NCBI GenBank assembly: GCA_036560485.1
Contig: DATBRC010000004.1
Location: 1 to 27,259 of the forward strand
Source: DATBRC01 sp036560485
GTDB lineage: Bacteria; Pseudomonadota; Gammaproteobacteria; Burkholderiales; Burkholderiaceae_D
DNA: 27,259 nucleotides
Direction: 5' to 3'
In this document: positions 1 to 7,714 of the stretch, piece by piece
Layout: each line of letters opens with the position of its first letter
How positions within the stretch are numbered: the stretch's first letter is position 1
The notes under the pieces: generated by a model
Told to the model about the DNA's origin: nothing
Seen by the model: the letters and a program-made list of their open reading frames with translations, nothing else
Databases searched by the model: none
Made by a program: the position numbers and the translations under genes

Positions 1-2
1 TC

Positions 3-1109
3 CGTGATGATGTTATCCATGGCGTCGCAGTACGCATCGCCTATACCTATATCGATTTACGCAAAACGCATATCGCACAAAGCGCCTCAACTGAACCACG
101 TCTGGCCCTGGTTCAAATTGCGGAAACGCTGGGTAAGCGTACACAATTAGCCAACGAGATCATCAAAGGCGTGATCCTGCCGCAATTTATTATTCTTCCA
201 ATTGCATTGGCATTGATATGGCTTGCACTGGCGCGCGGCTTGTCACCTTTGTCCGAACTGCAGAACCGCATCCGCGGCAGGCGCTCTGATGACTTGAGCC
301 CTATCGAAGTGGGTCATGTGCCGGAGGAAATCACGCCGCTGGTGCATTCGCTCAACGACATGCTTGAGCGCTTGTCGCAAACCATCCAGATGCAAAAACG
401 CTTCATTGCGGATGCCGCGCATCAAATGAAAACACCGCTGGCGGGCATGCGTATGCAATCTGAATTGGCGCTGCGCCAACACAGCCCGGAAGAAATTCAC
501 AAATCCTTACTTCAATTAGCCAAAAGTTCAGGTGCTGCGACCCGCTTGGTCAATCAATTGTTGGCATTGGCGCGTGCCGAAAATCAAACCCCGCACACCA
601 AACCGTTCGTGCCATTAGAATTAGGCGAACTTGCGCGCAGTGCCGTGCACGATTTTGTGCAAATTTCATTCACACGACAAATTGATCTCGGGTTTGAACA
701 GCCTGGCTATCCCGTTACTGTTATCGGCAATCCGCTCACCTTGCGCGAACTGCTGAACAATCTGATTGACAATGCATTGCACTACACGCCGGCGAAAGGC
801 AGCATCACAGTGCGCGTACGCGCCGATGAGGAACAGCAATTTGCGTATCTGGAAGTGGAAGACACAGGACCGGGAATACCGGTGGTGGAACGCTCACATG
901 TGTTCGAGCGTTTTTATCGTATTCTCGGAACAAATGTCGAAGGCAGCGGATTGGGGTTGGCAATCGTAAGGGAAATCGCACAGCAGCACGGCGCCGATAT
1001 TGATATCTTTAATAACCCGCGCAGTCATGATCCAAAATTTCCCGGCTGCCTATTCCGTGTAACCTTGCGCATGCAACAACGCTCCACATTCATGGAAGAT
1101 ATCGATTGA
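3..1109 (+). CDS. Sensor histidine kinase, TctE-like (5' end outside window)
   Basis: Membrane-bound sensor kinase of a two-component system. It autophosphorylates on His and passes phosphate to a response regulator that should lie upstream of the window. The frame is open from base 3, so the gene is cut by the window edge; 368 codons are visible. Seen in order: the end of a periplasmic domain, a membrane helix (ILPQFIILPIALALIWLAL), a HAMP-like linker, the H-box AAHQMKTPL (His at about residue 140 of the visible part), the N-box LLNNLIDNALHYTP, the G1 box EDTGPGIP and the G2 box GSGLGLAIVREI. All catalytic boxes are intact. The layout fits the TctE family with a 2CSK-type sensor domain. The stop is 1 bp from the next ATG, so it is probably cotranscribed with the transporter and may sense the transporter's substrate (inference). 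A GTG at 171 is internal and not the real start. Confidence 0.9.
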   Translation, partial: RDDVIHGVAVRIAYTYIDLRKTHIAQSASTEPRLALVQIAETLGKRTQLANEIIKGVILPQFIILPIALALIWLALARGLSPLSELQNRIRGRRSDDLSPIEVGHVPEEITPLVHSLNDMLERLSQTIQMQKRFIADAAHQMKTPLAGMRMQSELALRQHSPEEIHKSLLQLAKSSGAATRLVNQLLALARAENQTPHTKPFVPLELGELARSAVHDFVQISFTRQIDLGFEQPGYPVTVIGNPLTLRELLNNLIDNALHYTPAKGSITVRVRADEEQQFAYLEVEDTGPGIPVVERSHVFERFYRILGTNVEGSGLGLAIVREIAQQHGADIDIFNNPRSHDPKFPGCLFRVTLRMQQRSTFMEDID

Positions 1110-1110
1110 T

Positions 1111-1404
1111 ATGACATCCGATCCAGCCAAATCAACATCGACCTTACCGATCAAGCAGACTGATTTCTGGCGTCGCACACGGCAGCTGACTGTGACACTA
1201 CTGGTCGCCTGGTTCGCCATCACATTCCTGACCATATTTTTTGCACGTGAATTATCCGGCATAACATTCTTCGGCTGGCCATTCTCATTCTATATGGCGG
1301 CACAAGGTACAGCTCTCGTCTACCTGGTCATTGTAGGCATTTACGCATGGCGCATGCGACAACTGGAAAAAAACTTTCATGGCAATCACACCGATGCCGA
1401 ATAA
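1111..1404 (+). CDS. DUF4212 small subunit of sodium/solute symporter
   Basis: Small membrane protein of 97 residues. A short hydrophilic N-terminus is followed by two hydrophobic segments (about residues 27-45 and 52-79). This is the size and pattern of the DUF4212 family, which is found next to and upstream of VC_2705-type sodium:solute symporters and is thought to be an accessory subunit. It starts 1 bp after the histidine kinase stop and overlaps the symporter by 26 bp, so translation of the three is probably coupled. The role of DUF4212 is not established; the assignment rests on family pattern and context. Confidence 0.85.
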   Translation: MTSDPAKSTSTLPIKQTDFWRRTRQLTVTLLVAWFAITFLTIFFARELSGITFFGWPFSFYMAAQGTALVYLVIVGIYAWRMRQLEKNFHGNHTDAE

Positions 1405-3430
1405 AAATTTCCTCCGACGACTGAAAGCATATTACAGCTGGTACACGCTGGGCTTTATCGTTTTCCTGATTGTTCTGTCGATTCTTGAAAAGGAAGGCAT
1501 ACCCAGGGTCTGGATCGGTTATCTGTTTTTATTTTCCACCATTGTTCTGTATGCCGGTATCGGCATCATGAGCCGCACCTCGGATGTGGCGGAATACTAT
1601 GTAGCCGGCCGGCGCGTACCGGCATTGTTCAATGGCATGGCGACTGCAGCCGACTGGATGTCGGCTGCAACGTTCATCAGTCTCGCCGGAGGACTTTATC
1701 TGCAAGGCTTCGATGGCCTTGCCTACATCATGGGCTGGACCGGCGGTTACTGTCTGGTTGCATTATTGATTGCGCCTTACTTGCGCAAGTTTGGTCAATA
1801 TACGATCCCAGACTTTTTGGCGGCACGATACGTTGGGCGCTATAGCGGCGATGTCGTACGCATCCTTGCCGTGATTGCCACCATACTGATCTCCTTTATT
1901 TACGTGATTGCCCAGATTTACGGCGTTGGACTGATCACTTCACGTTTCACTGGTGTCGATTTTTCGGTTGGTATTTTTCTGGGCCTGGCGAGCATCCTGG
2001 TATGTTCATTTTTAGGTGGCATGCGCGCCATCACATGGACGCAAGTTGCGCAGTACATCATCATCCTGATCGCTTACATGATTCCGGTGATCTGGTTATC
2101 CGTCAAACATACGAACATTCCTGTCCCGCAGATTGCGTATGGTTCAGTTTTATCAAAATTGAGCGAGCGAGAAAAGGCGCTGTCCAACGATCCGAAAGAA
2201 CTGGAAGTACGCGCCATATTCCAACAACGTGCCGATCATATCGATAAGCAATTGAAGACTCTCCCCCAGTCATGGAGTGACGGCCGTACCGAAGCAATAC
2301 GCCAAGTGGATGAACTCAAGACAAAAAGCGCATCGTTGGCAGAAATCAGATCGGCCAATAAGGCACTGGCGACCTACCCCAAGAATCCAAGCGATGCACA
2401 AAGCAAATGGACGGAAGCCGAAGCCATCAATCTAGCGCACGCTGAACCACCAACGCCGCATGCCACGCCTTTCCCCGGGAAAGACAAAGCAACTTCAGAC
2501 ATCAAACGCAATAATTTTCTGGCGTTGGTCTTGTGCCTGATGATGGGGACGGCCGCTCTGCCACACATACTGGTGCGCTACTACACCACGCCGTCAGTGC
2601 AGGAAAGTCGTATGTCGGTATTCTGGACGCTGTTCTTTATCATGCTGTTGTACATCACCATTCCTGCATTGGCGGTACTGGTGAAATACGATATTTACAC
2701 GTCATTGGTCGGTACCGATTTTTCCAAGTTACCGGCGTGGGTCTCATATTGGGCAAACGTCGACAAAGTTAACCCGCTGGTCTCGATCACCGACATCAAC
2801 CACGATGGCATCGTGCAACTTGCCGAGATCACATTGGATGGCGATATGGTGGTGTTGGCGACTCCGGAAATTGCAGGTCTGCCTTATGTGATCTCCGGCC
2901 TGATTGCAGCTGGCGGATTGGCTGCTGCGTTATCTACGGCAGATGGATTATTACTTACCATCTCCAATGCGCTATCGCATGATATTTACTACAAGGTCGG
3001 CGACCCCAGTGCATCAACGCAAAAGCGCGTGACCATTTCAAAATTGCTGTTACTGGTTGTTGCGTTGATCGCTGCATATGTGGCATCTCTCAAACCGGGC
3101 GATATTTTGTCGATGGTTGGCGCAGCATTTTCGCTGGCTTCTTCAACCTTGTTTCCAGTGCTCGTACTGGGCGTTTTCTGGAAACGCGCAAATCAGCAAG
3201 GCGCGATAGCAGGAATGCTGACCGGCTTTGCAGTCTGCGTGTACTACATGATGCATACGCAATCGACCTTTGGTGGATCTGCCGCTGACCAATGGTTCCA
3301 TATCGCACCCATTTCGGCAGGTGTATTTGGCGTACCGGCGGGGCTGCTTGCCATTTTCGTGGTTAGCTTGCTTACTCCTGTGCCGAACCAACACTCGTCA
3401 GCCTTGATCGACGAGTTAAGAGCGCCTTAG
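1379..3430 (+). CDS. Sodium:solute symporter, VC_2705 subfamily
   Basis: Inner-membrane SSS-family transporter that couples uptake of a small solute (acetate-like carboxylates in the ActP relatives) to sodium. It has 683 residues and many membrane helices. The family core is clear: YYVAGRRVPALFNGMATAADWMSAATFIS near the N-terminus and a GLAAALSTADGLLLTISNALSHDIYY segment. It is about 130 residues longer than ActP because of a hydrophilic, coiled-coil-like insert at about residues 242-376 and a second insert holding an EF-hand-like loop at residues 472-483. Such insertions fit the VC_2705 subfamily. The start at 1379 overlaps DUF4212; ATG 1394 is an alternative. The substrate cannot be read from the sequence. 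Linkage to a TctE-type kinase suggests substrate-induced expression (inference). Confidence 0.9.
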   Translation: MAITPMPNKNFLRRLKAYYSWYTLGFIVFLIVLSILEKEGIPRVWIGYLFLFSTIVLYAGIGIMSRTSDVAEYYVAGRRVPALFNGMATAADWMSAATFISLAGGLYLQGFDGLAYIMGWTGGYCLVALLIAPYLRKFGQYTIPDFLAARYVGRYSGDVVRILAVIATILISFIYVIAQIYGVGLITSRFTGVDFSVGIFLGLASILVCSFLGGMRAITWTQVAQYIIILIAYMIPVIWLSVKHTNIPVPQIAYGSVLSKLSEREKALSNDPKELEVRAIFQQRADHIDKQLKTLPQSWSDGRTEAIRQVDELKTKSASLAEIRSANKALATYPKNPSDAQSKWTEAEAINLAHAEPPTPHATPFPGKDKATSDIKRNNFLALVLCLMMGTAALPHILVRYYTTPSVQESRMSVFWTLFFIMLLYITIPALAVLVKYDIYTSLVGTDFSKLPAWVSYWANVDKVNPLVSITDINHDGIVQLAEITLDGDMVVLATPEIAGLPYVISGLIAAGGLAAALSTADGLLLTISNALSHDIYYKVGDPSASTQKRVTISKLLLLVVALIAAYVASLKPGDILSMVGAAFSLASSTLFPVLVLGVFWKRANQQGAIAGMLTGFAVCVYYMMHTQSTFGGSAADQWFHIAPISAGVFGVPAGLLAIFVVSLLTPVPNQHSSALIDELRAP

Positions 3431-3463
3431 CAAAACGTTCTCATCAACCCCACCGTGGCTTTC

Positions 3464-3856
3464 TTAATGTCCGAACATTTTCCCTATACCACCCATCAAG
3501 TTCCCGTCGCTTCCCTCGGGGACTTGCCCGTTTGGCGTCAGCTTATCGACCACCTGCGGTAGGTAAGTCGCCAACTTATCTGTTGCCTGCTGCGGATCAA
3601 TGCCGAGCTTGTCTGCCAATTCGGTCACGCGCTCATTGCCCAGCACCGAATTGATTTGATCTGGCGAGACCGGCAAATTCTGGCCCGTGCTCACCCAGGA
3701 TTGCGCCACCTCGCCTAAACCACCGGCCTTGAATTTTTCCAACAATCCGCCGACGCCACCAAACTGCGTCAACAAATTGGACACTAATGCGGACATTGCT
3801 CCGCCTTCATTATTACCGCCCTTCATCGCACCCATTGCCGAGTCAAGCAAACTCAT
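3464..3856 (-). CDS. YidB-like DUF937 protein
   Basis: Protein of 130 residues starting MSLLDSAMGAMKGG, rich in Gly, Ala and Gln, with the YidB/DUF937 pattern (FGGVGGLLEKFKAGGLGEVAQSW, then SPDQINSVLG and a helical C-terminus ending GGIGKMFGH). The family is widespread in proteobacteria and its function is poorly known. I chose ATG 3856 over ATG 3868 because GGAG (complement of 3863-3866) lies 6 nt before it; the upstream ATG overlaps that ribosome binding site. It is convergent with the symporter, with a 33-bp gap, and has its own upstream region. There is no signal peptide, so it is probably cytoplasmic. Confidence 0.8.
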   Translation of the reverse strand: MSLLDSAMGAMKGGNNEGGAMSALVSNLLTQFGGVGGLLEKFKAGGLGEVAQSWVSTGQNLPVSPDQINSVLGNERVTELADKLGIDPQQATDKLATYLPQVVDKLTPNGQVPEGSDGNLMGGIGKMFGH

Positions 3857-4043
3857 GATGATCTCCATATGACAGAAAGTGAAATGTCCAACCTAACAGA
3901 ATCAGTCGCAGCAACCATGATAGAAATCATGCCTATTCGACCTTGTGGAAATTTTATATTTCGACTGACCAATATCGATCGCCACCTACTGCAAATGCTT
4001 GCGCAATAGTATTAACCATTCGATTTCCCAATTCGAATGACGT

Positions 4044-4078
4044 AAAAAAAGCTGCAGGTCTTCACCTTGCAGCTTTTT
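4044..4078 (-). terminator. Rho-independent terminator after purM
   Basis: A hairpin with a 7-bp core stem GCTGCAA/TTGCAGC plus flanking A/T pairs and a short loop. Read on the minus strand it ends in a run of seven T (complement of 4044-4050). It lies about 20 bp past the purM stop. The A and T runs on both sides make it potentially bidirectional. Confidence 0.8.
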
Positions 4079-4095
4079 ATCGGAGCATAAAAATA

Positions 4096-5139
4096 TCAAA
4101 GCACAATCGTCTGCGCCTCATCGCCTTGACGTTCACGTATTTCGCCGATGCGCATCACGGTTTCACCCGCCGCCTTCAATTGCGCCATTGCCGCATCTGC
4201 ATTTTCCTTCGACACAATCACCGTCATGCCGATACCGCAGTTGAAGACACGATGCATTTCGCTGTCTGCCACGCCGCCATGTTGCTGCAACCATTTGAAC
4301 AGCGGCGGCATCGTCCATGCATCGCGATGCAGTACTGCGGTCAAATTATTTTGCAAAACACGCGGCACGTTTTCCACCAGTCCGCCGCCGGTGATATGCA
4401 CCAGCCCTTTGACTTCCATCTTCTCCATCAATGCCAACAAGGGCTTGACGTAAATACGTGTCGGCTCCAGCAATACGTCGGCCAATTTACGACCGTGGAA
4501 ATCCGCCTGCAAATCCGGCTGTGCGACGGAAATGATCTTGCGTACCAATGAATAACCATTGGAGTGTGCACCGGATGAAGCCAGACCCAACACGACGTCG
4601 CCCGGAACGATTTTGCCGCCATCGATCAATTTGGCTTTTTCGACTGCACCAACCGCAAAACCGGCAAGGTCATATTCACCATCCGGATACATGCTCGGCA
4701 TTTCGGCGGTCTCACCACCGATCAATGCACAACCGGCCAGCTCGCAACCTTGCGCAATGCCCTTGATCACATCGGTGGCAGTAGGCACATCGAGTTTGCC
4801 GCAGGCGAAATAATCGAGAAAAAAGAGCGGCTCGGCGCCTTGCACCAGGATATCGTTGACGCTCATCGCAACCAGATCGATGCCGACGGTGTCATGCTTA
4901 TTCAAATGGAACGCCAGCTTCAGCTTGGTGCCGACGCCATCGGTGCCGGAGACCAGAACCGGTTCCTTGAATTTTTTGCTCACTTCAAACAAAGCACCAA
5001 AACCGCCGATACCGCCCATCACGCCTTCGCGCATGGTCCGTTTGGCAAACGGCTTGATTGCTTCGACTAGGGCATCGCCTGCGTCAATATCGACACCGGC
5101 GTCGCGGTAGGAAAGAGAAACTTTTGAAGTTGAACTCAT
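4096..5139 (-). CDS. purM: Phosphoribosylformylglycinamidine cyclo-ligase (AIR synthetase)
   Basis: Fifth step of de novo purine synthesis: ATP-dependent ring closure of FGAM to AIR in the cytoplasm. It has 347 residues, the usual family length (about 345). Seen: SYRDAGVDIDAGD at the N-terminus, the nucleotide/phosphate-binding segment GTDGVGTKLKLAF, the ATP-binding VAMSVNDILVQGAEPLFFLDYFA block, the GGETAEMPSMY motif, and HITGGGLVENVPR. All are intact. It is a single-gene unit: a terminator follows it, and the AI-2E family permease is divergent across a 104-bp gap, an arrangement common in betaproteobacteria. No strong ribosome binding site is visible before the ATG at 5139, but the N-terminus matches the family start. 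Confidence 0.97.
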   Translation of the reverse strand: MSSTSKVSLSYRDAGVDIDAGDALVEAIKPFAKRTMREGVMGGIGGFGALFEVSKKFKEPVLVSGTDGVGTKLKLAFHLNKHDTVGIDLVAMSVNDILVQGAEPLFFLDYFACGKLDVPTATDVIKGIAQGCELAGCALIGGETAEMPSMYPDGEYDLAGFAVGAVEKAKLIDGGKIVPGDVVLGLASSGAHSNGYSLVRKIISVAQPDLQADFHGRKLADVLLEPTRIYVKPLLALMEKMEVKGLVHITGGGLVENVPRVLQNNLTAVLHRDAWTMPPLFKWLQQHGGVADSEMHRVFNCGIGMTVIVSKENADAAMAQLKAAGETVMRIGEIRERQGDEAQTIVL

Positions 5140-5243
5140 GATGTGATTGGCTGCAGAGACGGTAAAATAGACGGTTGAAGCGGAGCTGCGAAGCTTGCGA
5201 ACCCGTATTTTAACAAACTCCCCCTAATATAGCCGACCATTCG

Positions 5244-6332
5244 ATGCCATTTTCTTTTCTGACAGAGCTAAAACAAAGCTGGGCGTGGCTGCTGCTCGCT
5301 CTGGCATTGGTCATCTTGCTGGTCTTATTAGGCCCCGTACTGACCCCTTTCATCGCTGCAGCCATCCTGGCGTACGCGTTAAATCCAGGTGTGGACTGGC
5401 TGGCGTCGCACCGTATCGGCAGATTTGGCATACCGCGCGCACTTGGCGTCATCATCATGATGCTGCTGTTATTTGCAGTAGTGCTGGCATTGGTGCTGAT
5501 CGTGATGCCTGTGTTGCAAAAAGAGATTTCATTATTGCAAGACAAAATCCCGCCTTTTCTCTCTTTGCTGGATGATACTTTCGGCCCAAGATTGAGTAAA
5601 TTGGGCATTCAGGTTCATTTGGACAGTGCCGGTATTGAACAATTTCTTACGCAAAAATTCTCGGCCAATAGTCATGAATTATGGAGCACGATATTTGCCT
5701 CTGCCAAAATTGGCGGCATCGCACTGATCGGCTGGATGGTCACACTCGCATTGATTCCAGTCGCCCTCTTCTATTTGTTACTTGATTGGCATCGTTTGCT
5801 GGCAGTACTGACAACTATGGTCCCGCGACGTTTGGTCGGCAGAACAGTGGCATTGGCAAATGAAGTTGACAGCTTGTTGGCGCAGTATCTGCGCGGTCAG
5901 TTGTCGGTCATGCTGACCTTGGCTGTGTACTATTCGGTTTCCCTTTCTTTGCTAGGGTTTGATGTGGCACTCCCGGTTGGCATCATCACCGGCTTGTTGG
6001 TATTTATCCCTTATCTCGGTTTCGGCATGGGTTTGATCTTGGCGCTGATCGCTTCAGTTTTGCAATTTGAAGGTTTGCATGGCTTGATTGGCGTCGCTTG
6101 CGTATATGGCGCCGGGCAAATCATTGAGGGATTTTTCCTGACGCCGCGTTTGGTTGGCGAGCGCATCGGCTTGCATCCATTGATGGTCATTTTTGCATTG
6201 CTGGCATTTGCCCAATTGTTTGGCTTTGTCGGCGTATTGCTTGCATTGCCAGCGTGTGCAATTCTGTCGGTCGCATTCAAGCATTTGCGCATTCATTATT
6301 TCAACAGCAGTTTTTATAACCAGCAAAAATAA
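5244..6332 (+). CDS. AI-2E family (PerM/YdiK-like) membrane transporter
   Basis: Inner-membrane protein of 362 residues with about eight membrane helices: a pair at residues 12-60, one at about 70-95, then a soluble segment (about 96-150), and the remaining helices in the C-terminal half. The C-terminal PYLGFGMGLILALIASVLQF and EGFFLTPRLVGERIGLHPLMVIFALLA segments are typical of the AI-2E exporter (formerly DUF20/PerM) family. Members are annotated as transporters of autoinducer-2 or other substrates, but most, including this one, have no known substrate. It is the first gene of a compact run ending at panB; hda begins 3 bp after its stop. No clear ribosome binding site precedes ATG 5244. Confidence 0.88.
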   Translation: MPFSFLTELKQSWAWLLLALALVILLVLLGPVLTPFIAAAILAYALNPGVDWLASHRIGRFGIPRALGVIIMMLLLFAVVLALVLIVMPVLQKEISLLQDKIPPFLSLLDDTFGPRLSKLGIQVHLDSAGIEQFLTQKFSANSHELWSTIFASAKIGGIALIGWMVTLALIPVALFYLLLDWHRLLAVLTTMVPRRLVGRTVALANEVDSLLAQYLRGQLSVMLTLAVYYSVSLSLLGFDVALPVGIITGLLVFIPYLGFGMGLILALIASVLQFEGLHGLIGVACVYGAGQIIEGFFLTPRLVGERIGLHPLMVIFALLAFAQLFGFVGVLLALPACAILSVAFKHLRIHYFNSSFYNQQK

Positions 6333-6335
6333 CCA

Positions 6336-7028
6336 ATGAGAAGCATGAAACAGTTATTGCTGGATCTTGGTACGGAAAAACCACAAACGCTCGACACGTT
6401 CGCAGTGGGCAGAAACCAGGAATTGCTCCACTTGCTACGGCAAGTCGCAACGCAGCCTGCCGACAAATTAAGCGATCGCTTCATATACCTGTGGGGTGAG
6501 CTTGGCGCGGGCAGAACACACTTGCTGCGCGCACTGGCGGCCTTTCCGAACGCGCGTTACATTGCTGCCGATGCTAAAGCTGATGCATTCCTGTTTGATC
6601 CGGCAACGTCGCTGTATATGATCGACGATTGCGAAGAACTGTCACCTGACTCGCAAATCGCTGCATTCAATTTATTCAACCAAGTCCGTGAGAATGGCGG
6701 CGTGCTGGTGACTGCCGGTTCGGTAGCTCCCGCCGTGCTGCCGGTGCGCGAAGACTTGCGTACGCGTCTTGGCTGGGGATTGATCTATCAAGTGCACGGA
6801 TTGAGCGATGAGGAAAAAATAGATGCATTGACACTGGCTGCCCATGCGCGCGGTTTTGCATTGGCGCCGGGCGTGTTACCCTATTTAATAACGCATTATC
6901 GGCGCGATATGCGATCCCTGTCTGCAATGCTGGATGCATTGGATCGCTATTCGCTGGAAACCAAGCGGCCGATTACCTTGCCGCTCTTGCGCAGTTTGCT
7001 GCAAGAAGATGGCGCGCCACAAACATGA
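6336..7028 (+). CDS. hda: DnaA regulatory inactivator Hda
   Basis: Cytoplasmic AAA+ protein that, bound to the beta sliding clamp, stimulates hydrolysis of DnaA-ATP and so limits re-initiation. Up to 230 residues. The N-terminus carries QLLLDLG, which fits the clamp-binding motif (QL-x-L-x-L). The P-loop reads GELGAGRTHLL, with Arg where most P-loops have Lys; this is typical of Hda, which binds ADP. The sensor/box VII region and the C-terminal helices are present (YLITHYRRDMRSLSAMLDALDRYSLE). There is no DnaA-type DNA-binding domain, as expected. ATG 6345 (MKQLLLDL) is an equally good or better start because it puts the clamp motif right at the N-terminus. It overlaps the next gene by 4 bp. 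Confidence 0.92.
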   Translation: MRSMKQLLLDLGTEKPQTLDTFAVGRNQELLHLLRQVATQPADKLSDRFIYLWGELGAGRTHLLRALAAFPNARYIAADAKADAFLFDPATSLYMIDDCEELSPDSQIAAFNLFNQVRENGGVLVTAGSVAPAVLPVREDLRTRLGWGLIYQVHGLSDEEKIDALTLAAHARGFALAPGVLPYLITHYRRDMRSLSAMLDALDRYSLETKRPITLPLLRSLLQEDGAPQT

Positions 7029-7714
7029 TGAACAATATGAATCTGGCACTATTCGATCTTGACCATACTTTATTGCCGCTTGACTCCGATTATGAATGGG
7101 GCCAATTCCTGTCGCGCATCGGCGCTGTCGATCCGGACGCATTCGAAAAACACAACGCAGAATTTTTCGCACAATATCAAGCCGGCATGCTTGATCCGGT
7201 CGCTTACCTTAAATTTGCATTGGGCACACTTGCACAATTCCCGCGTACCCAATTGGATGAATGGCATCGACAGTTCATGCATGAAGTGATCCAACCGGCC
7301 ATCCTGCCCATTGCATGCGATCTGGTAAAAAAACATCAAGACGCTGATGACCTGGTCGGCATCATCACCGCGACCAATCGTTTTGTCACCGAACCGATTG
7401 CAAAAGCATTCGGCGTCAAGCATTTGATTGCAGCCGAACCGGAAGTCTCACCTTCCGGTGAAATTACCGGCAACCTGATCGGCACACCGACTTACGGCGC
7501 AGGCAAGGTCACCCATACCAATCAATGGCTCGCGAATATGGGAAAATCCCTAGGCAGTTTTGAACGCAGCCATTTTTACAGTGATTCGCAGAATGACATT
7601 CCATTGATGTCATTGGTAACCAATCCGGTTGCGACCAACCCGAATGCAAAACTCACAGCGCATGCGCAAGCACACGGCTGGCCTATCTTGAAATTGTTCG
7701 ACACTATTCAATGA
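7025..7714 (+). CDS. HAD superfamily subfamily IB phosphatase
   Basis: Probable cytoplasmic phosphatase of 229 residues. Motif I is DLDHT (D11, D13), motif II lies in GIITATNRFVTEPIA, and motif IV is SDSQND (D187, D191). A SerB-like helical cap falls between motifs I and II. This matches the HAD-IB group containing CicA-like proteins often annotated as HAD-IB family hydrolases; the physiological substrate is unknown. The start overlaps hda by ATGA (7025-7028) and the end overlaps pcnB by ATGA (7711-7714), so it is translationally coupled in the operon. An internal ATG at 7037 (MNLALFD) is an alternative start. Confidence 0.88.
   Translation: MMNNMNLALFDLDHTLLPLDSDYEWGQFLSRIGAVDPDAFEKHNAEFFAQYQAGMLDPVAYLKFALGTLAQFPRTQLDEWHRQFMHEVIQPAILPIACDLVKKHQDADDLVGIITATNRFVTEPIAKAFGVKHLIAAEPEVSPSGEITGNLIGTPTYGAGKVTHTNQWLANMGKSLGSFERSHFYSDSQNDIPLMSLVTNPVATNPNAKLTAHAQAHGWPILKLFDTIQ

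Noticed and set aside
3943..4551. 202-codon plus-strand frame over the purM 3' end
   Set aside because: It runs antisense through purM and through its terminator hairpin; no start signal, and the composition is that of a shadow frame.
6336..7028. Hda P-loop has Arg in place of Lys, suggesting an inactive ATPase
   Set aside because: GAGR is usual in Hda proteins, which bind ADP; not an anomaly.
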